Shown: piece after piece, positions 1 through 7,941 of the stretch
How the letters are laid out: every line of letters begins with the position of its first letter
Numbering within the stretch: the stretch's first letter is position 1
Assembly (NCBI GenBank): GCA_019217005.1
Contig: JAHBNG010000020.1
Location: 1 to 64,000 of the forward strand
Reading direction: 5' to 3'
From: Chloroflexi bacterium TSY
GTDB taxonomy: Bacteria > Chloroflexota > Anaerolineae > Caldilineales > Caldilineaceae
Length of the DNA stretch: 64,000 nucleotides
Notes under the pieces: generated by a model
What the model was told of the DNA's origin: nothing
Databases searched by the model: none
What the model saw: only the letters and a program-made list of their open reading frames with translations
Program-made: the position numbers and the translations under genes

Positions 1-1185
1 ATAAGGCGCGATACCCTCGCTGATACGCTCATTTTCGTCTGTGCTGACAAACAGAAAATGGCTTTCGTGGAGAGCGTAGTCGGCGGCAATGTTGCTAACA
101 TACATATCGAAAAAGCCATCGTTATTGATGTCGGCAAAGTCGATGCCCATGCCTTTGAACGAGTCTTGCCCCAACACCTTTGAGCGCGGCGTCATGAAGG
201 TACGTTCGCCTTCCAGTTGCGCAAAGCGGAGTTCACCCGGCGTTGATTGATTGTGGAGCAGGCGATCTTCGCCAAAGTCGTTGGCAAAATAGATTTCGGG
301 TAAGAGATCGCCATCCAGATCCGCAGCACCGACAGCCAACGTCCAGGCATGGATCATATCGCTGTCCGCGGTCCATTCGACTTCCTTAAATTGGACGGAC
401 GGTGTTGGTCCAGCCGTTGCGCTTTCCCAGAGGAAAATGTAGTTCGCGCCCCCGTTGTAGGCTCTGGAAAAGGAATGCTGCATCTCGATCACTTGGTCGC
501 TATTGCGGTCGAGAATTGCCCTGTCGTCCTGATAGTAATTGCTAACAATCAGGTCTACATGACCGTCACCATCCAAATCGGCAAATGTGGCGGCGCTACT
601 ATTCCAAAGACCGCCATCGGGCACGATTTCCTGTGCGATGTAACTCTCTTGAGTTGGCTTTGGCGAGGCAGAGGGATTGTATAAGAAGACCGTGGGCGTC
701 CGTCCCCAATAGTAGATGAGGAGGTCCATGTAGCCATCTTCGTTCATGTCGCCAGGTAGACAGCCTACTGGGGCCATTGTCTCAGCATTATAGTCCAGAC
801 TTGCGTGGTCTAAGACAAAGGGTTCGTAGCGTTCTGGCGTACCGGGCACGGGCGTAATGATCACCTGATCGATTCGGATATCGATGAAGCAGGCGTCGTT
901 GGGCAGACCATCGCCATCCAGATCGTTGAGACCAACCGAAGCACCCATGCCAGAGAACCAGCCCGCAATATGTTCCAGATCAGGGTGGACAGTACGGATG
1001 GGCCGATACTCATAGCCAGTCAGTTCGGGCATGGGGATGCTGATAAAGTCGAACTGAGCAGCAAGCGCGGCACGCTCGGCCTGGGGAAGTTGCGGTAGTC
1101 GGCTGAACTGATAGGTCACAGCAATCGTTAGAATTGCGACAATGCGTGCAGCATTTGCGGCCAAAAAGGGTATGATCGCGCTCAT
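1..1185 (-). CDS. FG-GAP/VCBS repeat protein (CRTAC1/UnbV-like), 3' end outside window
   Basis: An open frame of 395 codons runs leftwards from an ATG at 1185 off the window edge without a stop. Residues 1-25 are hydrophobic, so a signal anchor or export signal is likely. Repeated Asp-rich calcium-binding FG-GAP/VCBS motifs follow: DLDGDGLPND, DMNEDGYMDL, DLDGDGHVDL, DLDGDLLPEI and DINNDGFFDM, each next to a short beta-strand segment, as in a beta-propeller of the CRTAC1 type. In that family a C-terminal ASPIC/UnbV domain is usual; it would lie outside this window. The start overlaps the stop of the DUF1702 gene in an ATGA arrangement, so the two are translationally coupled. Function is unknown; a secreted or envelope role is inferred. 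Confidence 0.85.
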   Translation of the reverse strand, partial: MSAIIPFLAANAARIVAILTIAVTYQFSRLPQLPQAERAALAAQFDFISIPMPELTGYEYRPIRTVHPDLEHIAGWFSGMGASVGLNDLDGDGLPNDACFIDIRIDQVIITPVPGTPERYEPFVLDHASLDYNAETMAPVGCLPGDMNEDGYMDLLIYYWGRTPTVFLYNPSASPKPTQESYIAQEIVPDGGLWNSSAATFADLDGDGHVDLIVSNYYQDDRAILDRNSDQVIEMQHSFSRAYNGGANYIFLWESATAGPTPSVQFKEVEWTADSDMIHAWTLAVGAADLDGDLLPEIYFANDFGEDRLLHNQSTPGELRFAQLEGERTFMTPRSKVLGQDSFKGMGIDFADINNDGFFDMYVSNIAADYALHESHFLFVSTDENERISEGIAPY

Positions 1186-2144
1186 GAGACAACCTCCTTG
1201 TGTTCGTATTGGGTCTGAATGTTTCGTCTCCAGAGTTCGTATACAGGTTCGGAGCTGTTTTGGTTCGGTGCGGGTTCGGTCACGTCGAAGATTTCCACAA
1301 CCTCGTCGAGAGAGCACCCACAAAGTACCTGACAAGCAATGTCTGTATGTGCAGTCGGATTTCCGGCTCGCCAACGCGCTTTGGCGGCGAAGGTTGCGCC
1401 TTGTGCGAGCTGAGATCGATGCGGGCCAGCCGCAATGACAAGCGCGTTGAGGGCGTCAGTATCAACACCGCCCGCATAGGTACTAGAGAGACCAACGCCG
1501 CTCCAGAGATCGGGTTGGCGTTCAAAGGCAAAGGCCGCAATGGTGGCTGCAATACGCTCTACGTCCGACCCGCAGACGAACCACAGACAGCGGCCAATAC
1601 CTTGGTCAAAGGCGTGTTGAGCATAACCTGTCAACTGTTTGGGACGCTTCCGCTTGTTGACTGTCTTGGCGGCATAAAAGTAGGTTTCATGAAAGCCATA
1701 CCCTTCGATCGCAAGCCAGCAGACGATAGGGTCTAGCCGCTTGAGTAGACTTATGCCGCGATGCAGTCGCGCCATGGCCCAACCAACGCCAACATGGATC
1801 ATATAGTAATGGTTGTTGCCGGGGCCATTCATGAAACGTTGAACGCGGTTGCTTGGCCAGGGAGTTAGCATATCGAGCAGAGCCAATCCCATACCCGCGC
1901 CTTCGAAGGCAAAGCCACGATACTCGTTTTCGATCACTATATTCAGATGGGTAGCCAGCGTCTGAGGATTTGGATCTCGTAGAGCAGAGTGATAGCCTTC
2001 GACGAAGATACCGCCTATCTTTTCCAGATTCTCACGAACGCCTTCATTGCTTACCAAGAAACCACGCTTGGCGACCGTTACTTCTTCGAGCGAAATACCA
2101 AAAAGGCGCTGGCGTAGTGGAGCTAACATTCGATTTTCAACCAT
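1182..2144 (-). CDS. DUF1702 (UnbL-like) family protein
   Basis: A 320-aa protein. Residues around 75-140 carry a Gly-rich GFAFEGAGMGLALLD segment followed by a GPGNNHYYMIHVGVGWAMARL-type segment, and later come GIGRCLWFVCG and DLWSGVGLSSTYAGG. I recognise these as the conserved core of DUF1702, known from unbL in enediyne biosynthetic loci and from clusters without enediyne synthases. The start at 2144 was chosen because GGAGG lies 5 nt upstream; an in-frame ATG four codons earlier has no such site. It is coupled by a 4-bp ATGA overlap to the FG-GAP gene. Biochemical role unknown. No polyketide synthase is visible in the window, so an enediyne product cannot be claimed. Confidence 0.82.
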   Translation of the reverse strand: MVENRMLAPLRQRLFGISLEEVTVAKRGFLVSNEGVRENLEKIGGIFVEGYHSALRDPNPQTLATHLNIVIENEYRGFAFEGAGMGLALLDMLTPWPSNRVQRFMNGPGNNHYYMIHVGVGWAMARLHRGISLLKRLDPIVCWLAIEGYGFHETYFYAAKTVNKRKRPKQLTGYAQHAFDQGIGRCLWFVCGSDVERIAATIAAFAFERQPDLWSGVGLSSTYAGGVDTDALNALVIAAGPHRSQLAQGATFAAKARWRAGNPTAHTDIACQVLCGCSLDEVVEIFDVTEPAPNQNSSEPVYELWRRNIQTQYEHKEVVS

Positions 2145-2475
2145 CAAGTCCTCCATTAGTGGATATGGGGAAACGGATTACACCAATACCTGAATCGTGT
2201 AAAATGTCTGTGGATTCGAGCTTCATTGATTCATACTTGGTTCTGAGGAAAGCCGAAGTATTGAAGGACGAATAAGGCTCGGCAGCGAATCAGTTGCAGG
2301 TTGACACAATTCTTGTCATACTGGGCACCGCTACAGACGAAAATAAACTTGACCATTTTCAGTCGGGCGAAATGGCCAAATTTATTCTCATTTGTGAGCG
2401 AGTGCAGTATATATGGGTCAAATAGATGGGGAATCTAATAAAGGTGAATGTTAGATTAGGATTGAAGGAAAAGGG

Positions 2476-2505
2476 TTGACAGAGTAATTTATTGTGGTGT
2501 ACCAT
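2476..2505 (+). promoter_or_regulatory. Sigma70-type promoter of a candidate small RNA
   Basis: TTGACA at 2476-2481 is followed after 18 nt by TACCAT at 2500-2505. The -35 is consensus and the -10 matches TATAAT at four of six positions. No gene starts within 800 bp downstream, but a strong terminator lies about 50 nt on. Confidence 0.5.
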
Positions 2506-2511
2506 TGGTAA

Positions 2512-2592
2512 AGAATCTCCTATCCAAGAAACGGGGTACGGGATTTTCTAACTGGCTCTATTGGTGTAGCCGCACCAATAGAGCTCTTTTTG
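2512..2592 (+). ncRNA. Candidate small RNA of about 80 nt
   Basis: Inferred transcript between the promoter at 2476-2505 and the intrinsic terminator at 2555-2595. No plausible reading frame with a ribosome binding site is contained in it. I do not recognise a known RNA family. It could also be the leader of a lost downstream gene. Confidence 0.4.
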
Positions 2593-2595
2593 TTT
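2555..2595 (+). terminator. Strong intrinsic terminator
   Basis: GCTCTATTGGTG (2555-2566) and CACCAATAGAGC (2573-2584) form a perfect 12-bp stem with a 6-nt loop, followed directly by TCTTTTTGTTT. This is a textbook rho-independent terminator on the + strand. Confidence 0.75.
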
Positions 2596-2886
2596 CATTC
2601 GAGAAATGCCAAAGATCATTCTGCAAGTCGATAGACTGGAATGAAGTTCGATTCGTTCAGTTGTCAGATGGAGGGGGATTTGTTACAAAAAAATTACGAA
2701 ATGCTTACGACAATATTACATACCGCTATCGTAGGATATAGTTGTCAAAGGGTTCGCTCTGTAATATTGTCTACATTAATCATCGGGCGTTTCCCCTACG
2801 CCAAAAACTTCATCCAAACTTCATAAGTTTAGCGAAGCAAAGTTTGCCTCGTGAGAAACGCATGTCTATGTTAAACTGAGCGCTGA

Positions 2887-2941
2887 ATGAAAACATGGTT
2901 TTGCGTTCTCTGGTAGAACTGTAAGAAAACCATATTTTCAT
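2887..2941. repeat. Palindromic repeat family D, copy 1
   Basis: Imperfect palindrome with arms starting ATGAAAACATGGTTTTG and ending in the near-reverse complement. A second copy with the same layout and loop lies at 31774-31827, so this is a dispersed hairpin element. Confidence 0.6.
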
Positions 2942-3087
2942 CACAACCGCAGTTTAATACTCCGTAAAGTAAGTTATGCGGTCTGTTCGCCCCCATCCCC
3001 AGCCCTTCCCCCACTCCCAGCCTGGGAGACGGGCCAGGGGTGAGGGCCAAAATGCCAAAATACTTTGTTTACGCAGTATTTAATAGG

Positions 3088-3165
3088 GAGTGTGTACCAA
3101 AGTGTGTAAATGCAGCGGTTCTTTGACAGGGCAGTGTTCATTTACACACTTTGTGGTACACACTC
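3088..3165. mobile_element. MITE-like repeat family A, copy 1
   Basis: Terminal inverted repeats of about 25 bp starting GAGTGTGTACC and continuing through AAAGTGTGTAAATG, with a 25-30 nt centre. Related copies lie at 4646-4725, 30946-31024 and 41599-41674. No clear target duplication is visible at this copy. Confidence 0.7.
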
Positions 3166-3377
3166 AATTAAAACGGGGGCTACAAATAATACGTTTTGAG
3201 TGCATGATATGGATCACATGGATTTTGCCCGAACTAAAATTTTCTTCAATCTGCTGAATAAATGAAGTATGTGTCGCATTGGCATATCTGAAAATCTCGC
3301 ATCCAACCAAAATGCCGTAAATTCTTCTCACTATCTGATTGAATGCAGTACGTGTATCCCACAAAAGGAATCTTAAA

Positions 3378-4253
3378 ATGACTGAAGCATCGTATTCGCT
3401 ACAAGAGAAGATATTGCTGCGACGCATCGTTCGGCACGATCAACAAGCGCTTTTTCAACTCTATCAGTGGTATGGGAATCTTGTGTACAGCCTGGCTTTG
3501 CGTGTTTTGCGGAACACACATTTAGCTGAAGAGGTGACGCAAGACATTTTTGTCAAAATCTGGCGTCACCCCGAACAGTGGGAGCCAACACGCGGCCAAT
3601 TTAGACCGTGGTTGTTGGCGATTACCCGCAATGCCGCGATTGATCGATTGCGCAAAGAACAGCGCCAGCCTCTATATCATCCTGTTCAAGTAGAGGAGAT
3701 GGATGAAGTCGCTGTACATCCTGCTATCGCCGATGATCCACATTGGTATGATGGGCAGTTGCTACGCGAGTTTCTGTCACAGCTGCCAATCGAGCAACGC
3801 GACTTGATCGACCTGGCCTATTTTCGTGGCTATACCCATTGCGAAATGGCACAACTGCTGAACCTGCCACTTGGTACGATTAAGTCACGTTTGCGATTGG
3901 GCTTGGAAAAGCTGCGGACCTTGTGGCATAAAGAAGATACTGTGGAAAGAGCCGTGGATGTGTCCAGCCTCACGGAAGCAGACGCCCTCATTCCCGCGTA
4001 TGCTATCGGTGCGACCAATCGAGATGAGGAGGAATTGGTGGAGAGTAAATATCCCGAATGCGCCAATGCCACAGCCGATTTGGCTGCATATGAAATGATG
4101 AAGGCGTGTTTACTCTATAGTGTACCTCAACGTCAGGCCCCCACTGCTGTCTTCAACCGCATATATAGAGCAGTTGTTCCCCGTGTAAATAAATCACCAC
4201 TCCCGCCTCGCTCACGTGTTCGGCGACCTTCGTCCAGAATGTTTCGCTTTTAG
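3378..4253 (+). CDS. ECF-family RNA polymerase sigma factor with C-terminal anti-sigma-like extension
   Basis: A 291-aa protein. Residues about 12-90 form sigma region 2 (LAEEVTQDIFVKIWRHPEQW, then FRPWLLAITRNAAIDRLR) and residues about 128-182 form sigma region 4 with its helix-turn-helix (YTHCEMAQLLNLPLGTIKSRL). Beyond residue 190 comes a segment not found in a plain ECF factor: EADALIPAYAIGA, then a Glu-rich stretch with one Cys, then ADLAAYEMM. It resembles the N-terminal domain of RskA-type anti-sigma factors, but there is no transmembrane helix and the protein ends in a basic tail. The start at 3378 has AAAGGAA 8 nt upstream; an in-frame ATG 39 nt earlier does not. A repeat element begins right after the stop, so the tail may be truncated. 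Confidence 0.85.
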   Translation: MTEASYSLQEKILLRRIVRHDQQALFQLYQWYGNLVYSLALRVLRNTHLAEEVTQDIFVKIWRHPEQWEPTRGQFRPWLLAITRNAAIDRLRKEQRQPLYHPVQVEEMDEVAVHPAIADDPHWYDGQLLREFLSQLPIEQRDLIDLAYFRGYTHCEMAQLLNLPLGTIKSRLRLGLEKLRTLWHKEDTVERAVDVSSLTEADALIPAYAIGATNRDEEELVESKYPECANATADLAAYEMMKACLLYSVPQRQAPTAVFNRIYRAVVPRVNKSPLPPRSRVRRPSSRMFRF

Positions 4254-4255
4254 AA

Positions 4256-4336
4256 CCCATCCGAAAAGTGGTTGTGAGTCCAGCTAGCTTCTCGAGTAAG
4301 AATGCACCGTCACAGAACTTTTTGGATAAGCACTTA
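4256..4336. mobile_element. Repeat family C, copy 1 (MITE-like)
   Basis: About 80 bp with inverted ends ATCCGAAAAG / CTTTTTGGAT. The interior is nearly identical to 50243-50323, sharing GTGGTTGTGAGTCCAGCTAG. It lies immediately downstream of the sigma-factor stop codon and probably replaced the original 3' flank of that gene. Confidence 0.6.
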
Positions 4337-4383
4337 GAGCATGTGAAAATTCATTTCTTTCAGTTTGACTTGGAAGCAAACAA

Positions 4384-4642
4384 ATGGATTATGAATTCAC
4401 ACCCCTTCAAAAAGTAACAACTGATGGTTCATCGTATACAATAGGACATGCAATAATATGGCAGCCATGCAAACAACTCAAATTGAATTTGCTTGTTTCT
4501 GATGCTGCTATTGAACGAGATTTTAATGAGATTCCCATTTATAGGCCCTGAAAGACCTAAAAGTGTAGATGGGAAGTGGGTCTTAAAAGAAGGCCAGACA
4601 GAACGGGGGATAACCGTCATTGGAGTTCTTATGGTCTCATAA
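4384..4642 (+). pseudogene. Possible small hypothetical gene remnant, frameshifted
   Basis: An ATG at 4384 opens 55 codons (MDYEFTPLQK...) to a TGA at 4549-4551. A second frame, shifted by one base from about 4530, continues with protein-like content (DGKWVLKEGQTERG) to a TAA at 4640-4642. That TAA sits inside the target duplication of the next repeat element. I do not recognise the family. It may be a fragment cut by that element, or chance. Confidence 0.25.
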
Positions 4643-4645
4643 TCG

Positions 4646-4725
4646 GAAGTGTGTCCCAAAGTGTGTAAATGACGATTACTCAGTCAGAGAAATGACTTCA
4701 TTTACGCACTTTGTGGTACACATTC
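4646..4725. mobile_element. MITE-like repeat family A, copy 2, with 8-bp target duplication
   Basis: Terminal inverted repeats GAAGTGTGTCCC / GGTACACATTC enclose about 80 bp. The 8-bp direct repeat CATAATCG flanks it exactly (4638-4645 and 4726-4733), which marks a transposition event. The only copy of this family here with a recognisable target duplication, so probably the youngest. Confidence 0.75.
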
Positions 4726-4797
4726 CATAATCGAAGTGATAAGGGCGTTAAGCATTGCCTTTGGTTCGGGTTCTGTCCCGCGCCTCTGATTTGGTGG

Positions 4798-5895
4798 TTA
4801 TAAATGCACCCAACAGCCAGACTTAGCAGAGGCGAGTGCAGCATCAATGACCTCCTGTGCCTTCATACCGTCATAAAAGCTGGGCGAAGTTGGCCTATCA
4901 TGAAGAATGGCATCAACGAAATGACGCGGACCGACGGAATGTTTAACCAACACATCAAAGGGATCAGTCGGGTTGACGCCGGCCAGAAATTCGTCAGGAA
5001 TCGTTAACTGTTTCAACAGCGCTTCTCCTTGTCGTACACCTCTGATCCACATTCCTTCGTCATCACCCCCCAAGCACAAATGCGTTTCCAGCATCCCCTG
5101 ATCGCCCGAAAGAGTGATCTGTTCAACCACCCACGGCTCTCCCATGTAGGCCACCGAACTGACCTGGATCAATCCTTGGGCGCCATTGGTAAATTCAAGG
5201 CCGATATGGGCGGCATCATTCGCCGGTTGTCGAAGTTCATTGCCATCTGGACCGGGTCTGGCGACATGGATAGCTGTATGGGCGTGCACTTTGCAAATCT
5301 CGCCGTTCCGTTCGTTGAGACACCAGCGAGCCATATCGATCATATGGGTGCCTAGATCGCTCACGATGCCATTGGAATGTTCCTCATCAAAACGCCAACC
5401 ATAACCGTCCTCTAATCCATAGGGCGACCATTGACGAAAAAAAGCCTGGTAACAGCGTCCAATATAGCCTTCAGCCACCAGATGATGCAGGTAGCGGTGG
5501 TGCGGCATCCAACGCCAAGTGAGAAAGACCATATGTTTGATGCCTTTGGCTTCAGCTTTCTCGAACATTTCCGTGGCATGGGTTGCATTAAGGGCCAGTG
5601 GCTTTTCGCATAGCACGTGAAGACCTGCGTCGAGCGCGGCCATGGATATTTCGTAATGTGTATCATCCGGAGAGGCGATATCAATGGCATCCAAGCGACC
5701 GTCACGGATCATGTCCTTGTAGTTGGTAAAAATTTGAGGAATATTATATTTGGCGGCAACCGCTTCCGCATTGGTCCGGTTTCGACCGCAAATGGCGACG
5801 ACCTCGGCTTTGGGATGACTTTGAAAGGCCGGAATGTGGGCATCTTCTGCCCACCAGCTCGTGCTGACGATCCCAACGCGAACGATGTTTGACAT
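4798..5895 (-). CDS. Gfo/Idh/MocA family NAD(P)-dependent oxidoreductase
   Basis: A 365-aa protein, typical for the family. The N-terminal Rossmann fold begins VRVGIVSTSWWAEDAHIPAF, and the second conserved block, ISMAALDAGLHVLCEKPLAL, contains the EKP signature whose Lys contacts cofactor and substrate. The C-terminal alpha/beta domain includes GTHMIDMARW, where the His is the usual catalytic position. The predicted role is oxidation or reduction of a sugar or cyclitol; the substrate cannot be read from sequence. The start at 5895 is where homology begins; the frame is open 57 codons further but that part is repetitive, non-coding-looking DNA. It is one of three such enzymes in the window. 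Confidence 0.88.
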   Translation of the reverse strand: MSNIVRVGIVSTSWWAEDAHIPAFQSHPKAEVVAICGRNRTNAEAVAAKYNIPQIFTNYKDMIRDGRLDAIDIASPDDTHYEISMAALDAGLHVLCEKPLALNATHATEMFEKAEAKGIKHMVFLTWRWMPHHRYLHHLVAEGYIGRCYQAFFRQWSPYGLEDGYGWRFDEEHSNGIVSDLGTHMIDMARWCLNERNGEICKVHAHTAIHVARPGPDGNELRQPANDAAHIGLEFTNGAQGLIQVSSVAYMGEPWVVEQITLSGDQGMLETHLCLGGDDEGMWIRGVRQGEALLKQLTIPDEFLAGVNPTDPFDVLVKHSVGPRHFVDAILHDRPTSPSFYDGMKAQEVIDAALASAKSGCWVHL

Positions 5896-5965
5896 CTGGA
5901 TATCTATCCTCAGTATTTTATCAACCCATTTCTTGCACATCGGGCAACAAGTCGGTGAAGGTAAC

Positions 5966-6030
5966 AGGATGAATGAGATGACAAGATGAATGAGATGATG
6001 CGCCGAATTGGCGAGATGAATGAGATGAAC
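5966..6030. repeat. Short direct repeats upstream of the oxidoreductase gene
   Basis: The unit GATGAATGAGATGA occurs three times within 65 bp, with related GATGA words around it. It is low-complexity DNA with no evident function. Confidence 0.5.
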
Positions 6031-6087
6031 AACCCGACTTTGGTCATCGTTTCGTCCAAATGGCATTGTTCATTCCTTCATGATGCT

Positions 6088-6108
6088 GAACAAACAAGCT
6101 GTTTGTTC
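6088..6108. repeat. Hairpin repeat family E, copy 1
   Basis: Palindrome GAACAAAC...GTTTGTTC. The hairpin and the following text (CGATGACTGACACCAA) recur at 45464-45545 with the hairpin in inverted order, again between minus-strand genes. Confidence 0.5.
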
Positions 6109-6214
6109 TACAAATTGACGAAGCGATGACTGACACCAACAACCCTTTCATCTTATTCATCTTCTTCTTTTGACTCTGGCTTGGTAGCGAAGCGGCCTTG
6201 TCTAGGTTGGGCTA

Positions 6215-7051
6215 TTACGCTGCCTGTCGTTCGCGTTCGTAGATGTCTGGTCGCCGGTGTGTCAGTGAGGGCAGTTCCAGGCGTACTTTCTCCTGATTGG
6301 CATAGTCTACATCGGCGTAAATTACACATTCACGTTCGGGCGCGCGTGCCACAACTGACCCCCACGGGTCAACAATCATCGTGCTGCCAAAGCACTGCTT
6401 GCCGTCGCCATGACTACCAATTTGGGCCAGAGAAACCATGTAGACCTGGTTTTCAATGGCCCGTGCGCGGATGAGCGTTTCCCAATGATCTTTGCCCGTG
6501 TAGAGCGTAAAGGCCGACGGATGAAAGACGATCTGTGCACCGTTGAGTGTTAATGCCCGATAGAGTTCAGGAAAACGAATGTCATAGCAGATGGTCAAAC
6601 CAAAGTTGCCATGTTCGGTTTCAAAGGTAACCATCTCCTCACCCGACTCGAATTTGGCCGATTCTTTGTAACCCTCCTGTCCATCAATATGAATATCAAA
6701 GAGGTGGATCTTGTTGTAGCGGGAGATGATCTCACCTTGCGGATCGAAGACCAAGGTACAGTTCCATACTTTCTTATTATTTGGTACCTGAACGGGAATG
6801 CTACCGCCGTGGATGTACATCCCATGTTGACGCGCCTTGTTGGCAAGAAATTCGCTGGTTGGACCAGGAAGCGACTCCGCCCCGTTGAGTGTATCTTGAT
6901 CCTCACCCAGCATGTTGAACATCTCAGGAAGACCCACCATCTGTGCACCGAGGCTAGCGGCTTCATCGATCAGACGCTCGGCGGTTGCCAGATTGGCGTC
7001 TTTGTCGTTTTGCGAATTCATTTGACAAGCGGCAATGCGAAAATCGGACAT
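6215..7051 (-). CDS. Carbon-nitrogen hydrolase (nitrilase superfamily, omega-amidase-like)
   Basis: A 278-aa protein with the full nitrilase catalytic triad: Glu43 in GLPEMF, Lys114 in YNKIHLFDI and Cys155 in ICYDIRFPELYR. The last motif and the length match the Nit/omega-amidase branch, which hydrolyses omega-amides of dicarboxylates such as 2-oxoglutaramate or deaminated glutathione. A soluble cytoplasmic enzyme is expected. Start 7051 has AGAGG 6 nt upstream. It lies on the same strand as the oxidoreductase but 320 bp away across repeats, so an operon is uncertain. The exact substrate is not determined. Confidence 0.9.
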   Translation of the reverse strand: MSDFRIAACQMNSQNDKDANLATAERLIDEAASLGAQMVGLPEMFNMLGEDQDTLNGAESLPGPTSEFLANKARQHGMYIHGGSIPVQVPNNKKVWNCTLVFDPQGEIISRYNKIHLFDIHIDGQEGYKESAKFESGEEMVTFETEHGNFGLTICYDIRFPELYRALTLNGAQIVFHPSAFTLYTGKDHWETLIRARAIENQVYMVSLAQIGSHGDGKQCFGSTMIVDPWGSVVARAPERECVIYADVDYANQEKVRLELPSLTHRRPDIYERERQAA

Positions 7052-7092
7052 TCTATTCCTCTCTATTGATATTTTCTAAAGCACTCAACCCC

Positions 7093-7440
7093 TCAATTAA
7101 CAGCAAAATCAGTAAACTGACGCGTAAAGGGAGAATGAAAACCTAAAACAATGTGCTCCTTTGGAATACCAGATTCAACTAACTCTTCTGCAACCAATCG
7201 TTCTGTTCCATTATGCTGAATCCATACTTTATCGTCTTTGATGTCAATGTGTAAAATGCAACCATAAATCCGTCTATGGTTTTGCCAACCCATGGTGACT
7301 AATTGATAATGGTCACCTTCGGAATCGAAAATCAACTGGGTTTCAATATCAGTGGAAGAGGCTGTCTGGTTGGCATATTGTTTTAGTAATTCTTGTACGT
7401 GTATGCGATACTCATTCACGGGAGTAGCTACGGTAGCCAT
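7093..7440 (-). CDS. xisI: XisI family protein
   Basis: A 115-aa protein matching the XisI family, named after the fdxN-element excision controlling factor of heterocystous cyanobacteria. Recognisable blocks are VQELLKQYA, FDSEGDHYQLVTMGW and a C-terminal GFHSPFTRQFTDFAV; length is normal. XisI genes usually follow xisH with a short overlap, and here the start overlaps the xisH stop by 13 bp. The partner xisH carries two nonsense codons while xisI is intact. No excisable element or recombinase is visible nearby, and the pair is widespread outside nitrogen fixers, so the excision role need not apply. Confidence 0.85.
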   Translation of the reverse strand: MATVATPVNEYRIHVQELLKQYANQTASSTDIETQLIFDSEGDHYQLVTMGWQNHRRIYGCILHIDIKDDKVWIQHNGTERLVAEELVESGIPKEHIVLGFHSPFTRQFTDFAVN

Positions 7441-7844
7441 TTTACAATCACCTCATCTGTTGGATCATAAACAATCAACTTCAATTGATAACGACGAATG
7501 ACAATTCGTCCAAACTCTAAACGAAAAAAGCTTTCATAGGTTTCAACCGGTATCGCCAAATACAAAACACGATTGGGGTGCTGGTCTTCCTAAGCGACAA
7601 GATAATTCAGATATTGTCCCAACGCTGTGTGAAATTCATTGATCGCTGATGAGCCGAGAAAAGTCTTAATCTCAACCGCGATTTTGGCATCATCTTTTTC
7701 AGCAGCAATCAAGGGTTCCGCACCCAAATCCACATACATTTCAACCTGTGCGAAGTTGAGAGATAGTGGATCATATGTGATTCGCTACTGCTCTTTTTTT
7801 AATGCAATTCTCACTGGATCATGAAATTTGTCTTTATTGGGCAT
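7428..7844 (-). pseudogene. xisH: xisH family gene with two in-frame amber codons
   Basis: Reading leftwards from ATG 7844 gives 138 residues of clear XisH family similarity (MPNKDKFHDPVRIALKKEQ, DLGAEPLIAAEKDDAKIAVE, FHTALGQYLNYLVA, PVETYESFFRLEFGRIVIRR) and normal length, but two TAG codons interrupt it. The first replaces the Trp expected in the GWTIT-like motif, the second replaces a residue just after LGQYLNYLVA. Other genes here end in TAG, so recoding is unlikely. The frame otherwise has no indel and still ends with the usual overlap into xisI, suggesting recent inactivation by point mutation. Confidence 0.8.
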
Positions 7845-7941
7845 AGATTAAAAATTTTACTTTCGTGCGTCGTTTGTCTACAATGACGTAGGGTATAGTC
7901 TACCATATTGTTTCTGCCAGATAAACTGTAGACGCAAATAG

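Larger units (their letters stand above)
2145..3377. other. 1.2-kb intergenic region rich in structured elements
   Basis: No convincing protein-coding frame was seen on either strand. It holds an orphan promoter-terminator unit (2476-2595), a 55-bp palindrome (2887-2941), a GC-rich stretch of a style common as dispersed repeats (about 2990-3052) and a 78-bp TIR element (3088-3165). The remainder (2145-2475, 2596-2886) is A+T-rich and I see nothing in it. Confidence 0.6.

Noticed and set aside
5896..6066. 57-codon N-terminal extension of the Gfo/Idh/MocA gene at 4798
   Set aside because: It encodes low-complexity His/Ile/Leu-rich sequence from tandem GATGAATGAGAT repeats; homology begins at 5895.
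7428..7844. Stop-codon recoding (amber read as amino acid)
   Set aside because: Several intact genes nearby end in TAG (for example the sigma factor and the enolase-superfamily gene), and the two TAGs replace different residue types.
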